IMG/VR virus record: IMGVR_UViG_3300044996_000064
Location: 1-20,323 of that record
DNA length: 20,323 bases
Source of the DNA: a virus
Direction: 5' to 3' (one strand)
A program made the translations under genes and the position numbers. Positions 15,955-20,323 of the stretch are shown piece after piece; the first letter of the stretch is position 1; each line of letters opens with the position of its first letter. The notes under the pieces were generated by a model. That model was not told where the DNA came from and made no database searches. It was given only the letters and a program-made list of their open reading frames with translations.

Positions 15955-16878
15955 CTACGAGACTTGGGCGCCGAGAATCCAGCGCCAGTTGATCCACGCC
16001 TGCGAATAGCGCATGTACGCGCGCCATTTCGCGACCAGCGTGTCGAAGTCCTCGATGTAGGCGAATTCGAGCGGCACCCGGTCCACCCACAGCAAGAACT
16101 CCTTCATCAGGGTCTTGTCGAGCATGAACCAGTTGTTCGTGTCGGTGAGATACCGATTTTCCATCAGATCGTACTGGCCCTGATGGACGTTCTTGTTGTT
16201 GTTGCCGGTGTCGGGCTTGCCCATGCTCTCGACGATCTCGAACGCCTCGCCGTAGAGATTCGGCGGATAGAGCAGGCAGTCGGGATTGCTGTCGAAGATG
16301 TTGCCCCGGTCATCGACGTACCCGACCATCTGAATGCGCGCCGCCGCAACGGCCGTGGCCGTCAGCGATGACGTAATCAGATTGTCGAAGCCGGATGCCG
16401 TCGAGACGCCGGACGCCGTGGTCGTGTGGCTGTTCGAGCAGAGCGCCACGCCTTCGCTGTTGTTCCCGAAATAGGTGTCGTTGCTGAAGGCGTTGTTGAA
16501 CGGCCGGAGCGCGTGTTTGTTGCGCGAGCGAACGGCGGCTCGGGCGAGCCCCGTCGGCTTGGCGTCCATGACGTGATACTGATCGTCGTCGAACAGCTTG
16601 CGCTCGACTTGGAAGCCGCTGGTGAATTCGACGTGGGTTGCGGTCGTGTCGTAGCCCTGCGCCACCGAGTCGTAATTCACGGTGCCGGTGAAGGCGACGA
16701 AATCGCCGAACGCGCCGATGCCGGACCAGCGCATATCCGCGCGGCCGTTGTCGGGCGGCATGCCGAAGAACAGGGGAACCTGATCCGGCAACTGCTTCAG
16801 CGAGTCGTTCCAGATTTTCTGGAAACGCGGGTCGATCAGATCGCCGAAGCCGGTCGAAATGGCGGGGGTTGCGGGCAT
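15955..16878 (-). CDS. Major capsid protein (Mu gpT-like, HK97 fold)
   Basis: A 307-residue protein that should build the icosahedral head. The N-terminus (IDPRFQKIWNDSLKQLPD), a central VEFTSGFQVERKLFDDDQY strand-helix, the NNAFSNDTYFGNNSEGVALC segment with the following SHTTT, the PDCLLYPPNLYGEAFEIVES region, and the C-terminal KWRAYMRYSQAWINWRWILG are characteristic of gpT-like capsid proteins of short-tailed and other phages. ATG 16878 has a very strong AAGGAGG 9 bases upstream, as expected for the most abundant virion protein. It follows an unknown head protein and precedes a gap of about 170 bp. The stop is TAG. Confidence 0.88.
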   Translation of the reverse strand: MPATPAISTGFGDLIDPRFQKIWNDSLKQLPDQVPLFFGMPPDNGRADMRWSGIGAFGDFVAFTGTVNYDSVAQGYDTTATHVEFTSGFQVERKLFDDDQYHVMDAKPTGLARAAVRSRNKHALRPFNNAFSNDTYFGNNSEGVALCSNSHTTTASGVSTASGFDNLITSSLTATAVAAARIQMVGYVDDRGNIFDSNPDCLLYPPNLYGEAFEIVESMGKPDTGNNNKNVHQGQYDLMENRYLTDTNNWFMLDKTLMKEFLLWVDRVPLEFAYIEDFDTLVAKWRAYMRYSQAWINWRWILGAQVS

Positions 16879-16913
16879 GACTCAAGTCCTCCTTGAAAGG
16901 CCGGGGCCGGCGG

Positions 16914-17621
16914 TTAGGTCAACTGACCGGCGAACACGCTGTCGCTCGCCTGAATGAAGGCGAAGCTGTTATAGCGACCGTTCGCCGAAGCGTCCGCCGC
17001 CTGAAGCTCGATGACGCGCCACGTCCCGCCGGAACCGACCGCCGACGAACAGTCGATCTCGGTGACGTTCGTGGAGAGCAGGACCAACGTCGATTGGCCG
17101 GGCGTGAAGGGCGCGCGCAGGAAGTTGTCGCCGACAACGGTGTCATACGGGAAGGCGACGGTGACAGTCGCGTCCGAGGTCGAAACCGACGTGATCTTGC
17201 GCATGATGCCGGCATTGGCGCCGTCATAGCCCCAAATCGTGCCTTCGTCCTGCGTGACCGTGGACCAGTCGTCGCCGGTCTGGACGACGAGCCCGGACGT
17301 GCTGGCGACAGTCACGTCGTAGAGCGTGAGGGCCGTGCCTTCGGTCGCGTTGCCCGAGAGACGGGCCTTGTAAACCGAGTCGGGCCGGATGTTGAGCGTG
17401 AGCAGGGCAGCCGGGTCGGCCGAGCCCTGCGCCGTCGCGTAGGTCGCGGTGTCGAGATTGACGCCCATGAAATCGGTCGCGCTCGAAACCGTGCAGAGCG
17501 GGACGCCGGCGCCGTTGGCGGCCGGGATCATGAACGGCTGGCCGACACGCGAGATCGTCGCATTGGTCTGGTACTTCTTGAGTACCGGGGCGCCGCCGAA
17601 GAGGTTGTATGCGCAGTCCAT
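16914..17621 (-). CDS. Head-associated protein, unknown (possible decoration protein)
   Basis: A 235-residue protein, beta-rich with Thr/Ser/Ala-rich strands (for example SSATDFMGVNLDTATYATA and GTALTLYDVTVASTSGLVV). No membrane helix or signal peptide is seen. It lies directly before the major capsid gene, a position often held by head decoration or capsid-stabilising proteins; that is the basis of the guess. ATG 17621 has GAAGGAG 8 bases upstream. Confidence 0.75.
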   Translation of the reverse strand: MDCAYNLFGGAPVLKKYQTNATISRVGQPFMIPAANGAGVPLCTVSSATDFMGVNLDTATYATAQGSADPAALLTLNIRPDSVYKARLSGNATEGTALTLYDVTVASTSGLVVQTGDDWSTVTQDEGTIWGYDGANAGIMRKITSVSTSDATVTVAFPYDTVVGDNFLRAPFTPGQSTLVLLSTNVTEIDCSSAVGSGGTWRVIELQAADASANGRYNSFAFIQASDSVFAGQLT

Positions 17622-17636
17622 GATCGTGTCTCCTTC

Positions 17637-17930
17637 TCAGAACGTCCCGTTTTTGCGAAAAAGATTTGCCGGAACCATCTTGCTCCGGCATCCGTCGCAA
17701 TCGGCGATCACGCCATCCGAGAACGGATGAAGCGTCGCCTTGATGTAGTCGTATTTCTTGGCGTCGAACTTGCGCTCGCATGTGTATTTGCAGAGCGTGA
17801 TCGCCTTGCCAAGGTGAGCCATGTCGGCGATGTGCGAACCGGCGACAAGCCGAATGTTTCGGCCCTGCCATTGAATAGCCGCCAGCCGCGCGCGCGGCGT
17901 GTCCCGAAAGTATTGCAGGACGGCGGGCAT
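17637..17930 (-). CDS. Small four-cysteine protein, possible zinc-binding
   Basis: A 97-residue protein from ATG 17930, 2 bases after the scaffold-like stop, with AAGGGA about 11 bases upstream. It has cysteines at 47, 51, 78 and 81 (LCKYTCERK and DCDGCRSKM), a CxxxC...CxxC pattern that may hold a zinc ion, and basic residues around. An apparently longer frame continues upstream to 18734, but it overlaps the scaffold-like gene in another frame and is an artefact. The role is unknown; a small structural or DNA-binding role in the head is possible. Confidence 0.72.
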   Translation of the reverse strand: MPAVLQYFRDTPRARLAAIQWQGRNIRLVAGSHIADMAHLGKAITLCKYTCERKFDAKKYDYIKATLHPFSDGVIADCDGCRSKMVPANLFRKNGTF

Positions 17931-17932
17931 GG

Positions 17933-18661
17933 CTATTTGCGTCCCTTCACGTAGGGCTTGATCTCGGCCTGAAGGCCGGGATCGTTCCACCCGCCCGGAT
18001 AAATCCGGGTCGTGTCGATCAAGCGCTGATAGTGCTTCGCGAGATTGCTCGGGAGCCCGCGCGGGGCGGCGGGGACGCCGCTGTTGTGCTGATCGACGGC
18101 GCGGGCGCCGGCCGAAACATCTTCGTGGGTTTCGTGATCGGCCGGGCGGCGGGCCGCTTCGACGGCCTCGATGGGGCCGAAAGCGATCTGAAGCGCGGCC
18201 ACTTCGGTAGCGCGGTTCGACGGCGAGCCGTTGGCGCGCAGGCCGTCCCATGCCTTCTGAAGGCGGGCGCGCTCCGGCGAGCCGTTCTTGAGGATTTCGG
18301 GAATGGCCGCGCGGTAGCGGTCCAGTTCGCCGGTGACGCGCGCCGAAAGCTGCGACATATTCATTTCGTCGCGAACGATCTGCTCGGCCCGAGCGGCGGC
18401 GGTGTCCTGAATCTGCTTTTCGTAGATGGCGTCGGCCTGTTCGGCCGAGATCGTGCCCTGGTCGCGCAGGGCGTCGAGTTCCCGGCGGGTGTAGGTCTTG
18501 GGCTTTTCGGCCTGTTTTTCTTCGGTCGTCGCCTTGCTTTCCGCCTGAGCGGCGAAGGCGTTCGCGAACATATCCGTTTGACGTTCGACCATTTCGGCGA
18601 GCTTGGCGACGGGATCGGGCTTTTCCGTCTCGGTGTCCTTCTCGGCTTGGTCGTTGGCCAT
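17933..18661 (-). CDS. Scaffold-like head assembly protein
   Basis: A 242-residue acidic, helical protein: Glu/Lys/Ala-rich N-terminus (residues 1-60, including DPVAKLAEMVERQ), long central helices and a Pro/Gly-containing C-terminal end (IYPGGWNDPGLQAEIKPYV). Such composition and a place between portal and capsid genes is usual for scaffolding proteins. I place the start at ATG 18661, which has GGGGAG 5 bases upstream; a TTG 18 bases further upstream would place the ribosome site inside the gene. The intrinsic terminator hairpin lies immediately upstream of this ribosome site. The scaffold role is inferred from position and composition only. Confidence 0.68.
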   Translation of the reverse strand: MANDQAEKDTETEKPDPVAKLAEMVERQTDMFANAFAAQAESKATTEEKQAEKPKTYTRRELDALRDQGTISAEQADAIYEKQIQDTAAARAEQIVRDEMNMSQLSARVTGELDRYRAAIPEILKNGSPERARLQKAWDGLRANGSPSNRATEVAALQIAFGPIEAVEAARRPADHETHEDVSAGARAVDQHNSGVPAAPRGLPSNLAKHYQRLIDTTRIYPGGWNDPGLQAEIKPYVKGRK

Positions 18662-18672
18662 GATGTCTCCCC

Positions 18673-18704
18673 AAAACAAAAAGCCCCCGCCGATGGCGAG
18701 GGCT
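18673..18704 (-). terminator. Intrinsic terminator before the scaffold-like gene
   Basis: On the minus strand, a 10-bp stem (AGCCCTCGCC / GGCGGGGGCT, one G-T wobble) with an ATC loop is followed by TTTTTGTTTT. This is a textbook Rho-independent terminator for leftward transcription. It lies after the gene ending at 18759 and just before the GGGGAG ribosome site (18667-18672) of the next gene. On the plus strand there is no U-run. Confidence 0.85.
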
Positions 18705-18758
18705 CCGAATGTCGGATGACCGAATGCGGCGCAAGCTATTGTAGGGCGCCGCCGACTG

Positions 18759-18941
18759 TCAAGAGCTTATTTTTTCCTCGATGGTCGCGCCAAGAATTTG
18801 CCCCTGCCGAACATGCAGAGTTACGTTGCCGCTCTTGGCTTCGCGCAGGAATTCAAAGAGCGCGACGGCGACGCTCATGGGCAATCTTTGAGTGAGCCCG
18901 ACAGCCGCCGGCGGCGGCGCTGGCGGCACTTCGTTTCTCAT
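18759..18941 (-). CDS. Small unknown protein between portal and scaffold
   Basis: A 60-residue protein from ATG 18941: a Pro-rich start (NEVPPAPPPAAVGLTQRL) followed by SVAVALFEFLREAKSGNVTL and GQILGATIEEKISS. It is missed if only long frames are scanned. An in-frame GTG at 18971 would add 10 residues and overlap the previous stop as GTGA, with GAGG about 10 bases upstream; that alternative is about as likely. The ATG has only a weak site (AGG about 11 bases upstream). No function is known to me. The stop is followed by the intrinsic terminator. Confidence 0.68.
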   Translation of the reverse strand: MRNEVPPAPPPAAVGLTQRLPMSVAVALFEFLREAKSGNVTLHVRQGQILGATIEEKISS

Positions 18942-18967
18942 GGCGATTCGCGCCTGCGTTCCCTGGG

Positions 18968-19351
18968 TCACGGCCCGACTGCCTCGTCGGCATTGAGCAA
19001 CGCGGCGCGCTTGCGCCCTTCGAGCAAGTCTTTCGGCAAGGTCATCACGGCGTCCAACACGACGATGCTCGCTTTGGCCATGATGGCCTCGTTGCGATGC
19101 GCGGCGATCTGATCGGGCGTGATAACGCGCGGGTCGGCCAAGCGTTCCAGATTGGCCTTCAGGATTCTCTCGAAGCCGTTTCTCGATTCCTGCAAGTACG
19201 TCAGAAATTCGTTCCATTCGGGACTGGTGGTGACGGCTTCGGCCGAGACGGCAGCGCGCGCCGCCGCAACGATCTTCGGCGCTTCGGTCCTGTTTCGGGA
19301 CAGTTTTTGCGCCTCGCCGGCTTTGCGGTAGTCGGAAAGATCGAAAGTCAT
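18968..19351 (-). CDS. Unknown small helical protein after the portal gene
   Basis: A 127-residue helical protein (for example EAPKIVAAARAAVSAEAV and KANLERLADPRVITPDQIA). No motif recognised and no membrane segment. ATG 19351 lies 6 bases after the portal stop with GGGGGA about 9 bases upstream, so it is in the portal transcript. It may be a portal-module or head-completion protein; nothing in the sequence shows this. Confidence 0.75.
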   Translation of the reverse strand: MTFDLSDYRKAGEAQKLSRNRTEAPKIVAAARAAVSAEAVTTSPEWNEFLTYLQESRNGFERILKANLERLADPRVITPDQIAAHRNEAIMAKASIVVLDAVMTLPKDLLEGRKRAALLNADEAVGP

Positions 19352-19357
19352 GGCGTT

Positions 19358-20323
19358 TTATCCCCCTGGTTGCTGTGCCGCCGCGCCCCCGCCGCCCGCG
19401 CCGGGCAGCGTTTCGTCGATCAATTCGTCGTTGCCGCTGATCTGCGGCGGCTGGTCGGTCGGCGGCGGCTCCCCGCCCTTGCCCTGCGGCTCGCTGGACT
19501 TGCCGGTCTGACCCTGTTGGAATTGCTGCGCCGCCGCCAAGAGCGCCTTTTGCTTTTCTTCCGTGGCAGCCAGTTCGCGCACATTCATCAGATGCGCCTT
19601 GAACAGTCCAACGTCGGACGGCTTGAGCAGGCCGAATTCGTCGCTGTTCATGAACCCGAGCAGCTTTTCCAAATGCTCGCGGGCGCCGCCGCCTTCCGCC
19701 GGCAGGCCGCGCGGCGGGTTGCCGTTCATGATCGCCGCGATAGCTTCCTCGGCCATGAGGATCGGGCCATCGGCGCCCGGCGACGGCGGTGTCAGATATT
19801 GGTGCGGGTCTTGGCCGTTGGCTTCGCCATAGTCGCGAAGCAGCCGGTAGGCGCCGTCGGGCTTGGTGATGCCAAGCTGCATCGCGAGCGGCGTGATATA
19901 GACGCCCATCAACTCTTTCAGGGCTTGCTGCAACGCCGACTTCGACGTGTTGAAGGCATTGGCGCTGAAACCGAAATCGAACCGGCCGTCGATCTCTCGG
20001 GCCTGTGCAATCGTCATGAACGAGCCGGCCGGATCGGCATCGGGACCGAGAATTCGGATTGTCTTGTTCGGCGGCAAGAAGCGCTTGTTCAATTCGTGGA
20101 TTTGCGCCCAAACCTCCGTGAGCATCATGAAGAAACGCCGAAGCATCCTTTCGGGACGGGCGTCGCCCTGGCCCTGAACCATCGACATGCCGGCGGCTGT
20201 CCTGAGCGCGCTCGACCGGCCGACCGGGACGCGGCCGAACTGAAGCTCGCCCTGCATGGTCAGTTTTTCGGCATAGCCGCCGACCACCGTCAGCACGTTC
20301 ATCCCGAAAGCCGCCGCATTGTT
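19358..20323 (-). CDS. Portal protein, C-terminal part (cut by right edge)
   Basis: The open frame enters from the right edge and gives about 321 residues. The segment SSALRTAAGMSMVQGQGDARP, then RMLRRFFMMLTEVW and ELNKRFLPP, resembles the wing/clip and crown-proximal part of portal proteins in podoviruses, where S-x-x-R-T-A-x-G-M is typical. The remainder is helical, then Pro/Gly/Gln-rich at the C-terminus (PPPTDQPPQIS, GAGGGGAAAQQPGG) and probably disordered. The portal is the head-vertex dodecamer through which DNA enters and leaves. The missing N-terminal part and the terminase genes should lie to the right. An overlapping minus-strand frame (18759-20111) is a shadow. Confidence 0.72.
   Translation of the reverse strand, partial: NNAAAFGMNVLTVVGGYAEKLTMQGELQFGRVPVGRSSALRTAAGMSMVQGQGDARPERMLRRFFMMLTEVWAQIHELNKRFLPPNKTIRILGPDADPAGSFMTIAQAREIDGRFDFGFSANAFNTSKSALQQALKELMGVYITPLAMQLGITKPDGAYRLLRDYGEANGQDPHQYLTPPSPGADGPILMAEEAIAAIMNGNPPRGLPAEGGGAREHLEKLLGFMNSDEFGLLKPSDVGLFKAHLMNVRELAATEEKQKALLAAAQQFQQGQTGKSSEPQGKGGEPPPTDQPPQISGNDELIDETLPGAGGGGAAAQQPGG

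Noticed and set aside
16893-17954. 353-codon plus-strand frame opposite the head genes
   Set aside because: Arg/Val/Asp-rich antisense shadow without motifs.
17637-18734. 365-codon minus-strand frame spanning the scaffold-like gene
   Set aside because: Only the last 97 codons lie outside the scaffold-like gene; the rest is an Arg/Gly-rich shadow.
18738-18762. TTGACA (-35) and TACAAT (-10) on the minus strand just after the gene ending at 18759
   Set aside because: The spacer is only 13 bp, too short for a normal sigma-70 promoter, and any transcript would meet the terminator within about 60 bases.
18759-20111. 450-codon minus-strand frame over the portal region
   Set aside because: Shifted shadow of the portal and following gene; only its last 60-70 codons, after the upstream gene stops, look real and are listed.
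1-20323. Search for tRNA genes, CRISPR arrays, IS elements, integrase or attachment sites
   Set aside because: No cloverleaf-like gene, spaced direct-repeat array, transposase-like protein or terminal inverted repeat was found by eye.

Overview
The window reads as the late (structural and lysis) region of a tailed phage or prophage, most likely a podovirus of an alphaproteobacterium. Base composition is high-GC (by eye near 60%). The genes are short-spaced or overlapping and nearly all lie on the minus strand. The host guess rests on the GC-rich codon usage and on a holin of the three-TM gene-transfer-agent type, which is common in Alphaproteobacteria; it is an inference. Whether this is a free phage or an integrated prophage cannot be decided: no integrase, attachment site or terminase is visible.

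Read right to left (transcription direction of the minus strand), the layout is as follows. Head module: C-terminal part of a portal protein (cut by the right edge), two small unknown genes, an intrinsic terminator, a scaffold-like protein, a small four-cysteine protein, an unknown head-associated protein, a gpT-like major capsid protein, a gap with overlapping coding-like frames, a beta-helix protein, and two unknown genes. Neck and tail module: an SU10-type adaptor, a nozzle-like beta-propeller protein, and a tail fibre with 30-residue repeats and a C1q-like tip. Then come an unknown coiled protein, two small membrane proteins, a GNAT acetyltransferase, three long internal (ejection) protein candidates, a T4-type lysozyme and a holin. 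No long contractile or non-contractile tail genes (tape measure, sheath, tube) are seen, which fits a short-tailed virion.

At the far left two plus-strand genes converge on this operon: the tail end of an unknown gene and an HslV/proteasome-like Ntn hydrolase, with only 11 bp between its stop and the holin stop.

Most junctions have a good Shine-Dalgarno or 1-4 bp stop/start overlaps (TAATG, ATGA, GTGA), so the minus-strand genes probably form one or two long transcripts. The most unusual signal is not a gene. The octamer TTCGGGAC occurs 17 times by my reading, on both strands, in all three codon phases and once between genes, far above what base composition predicts.
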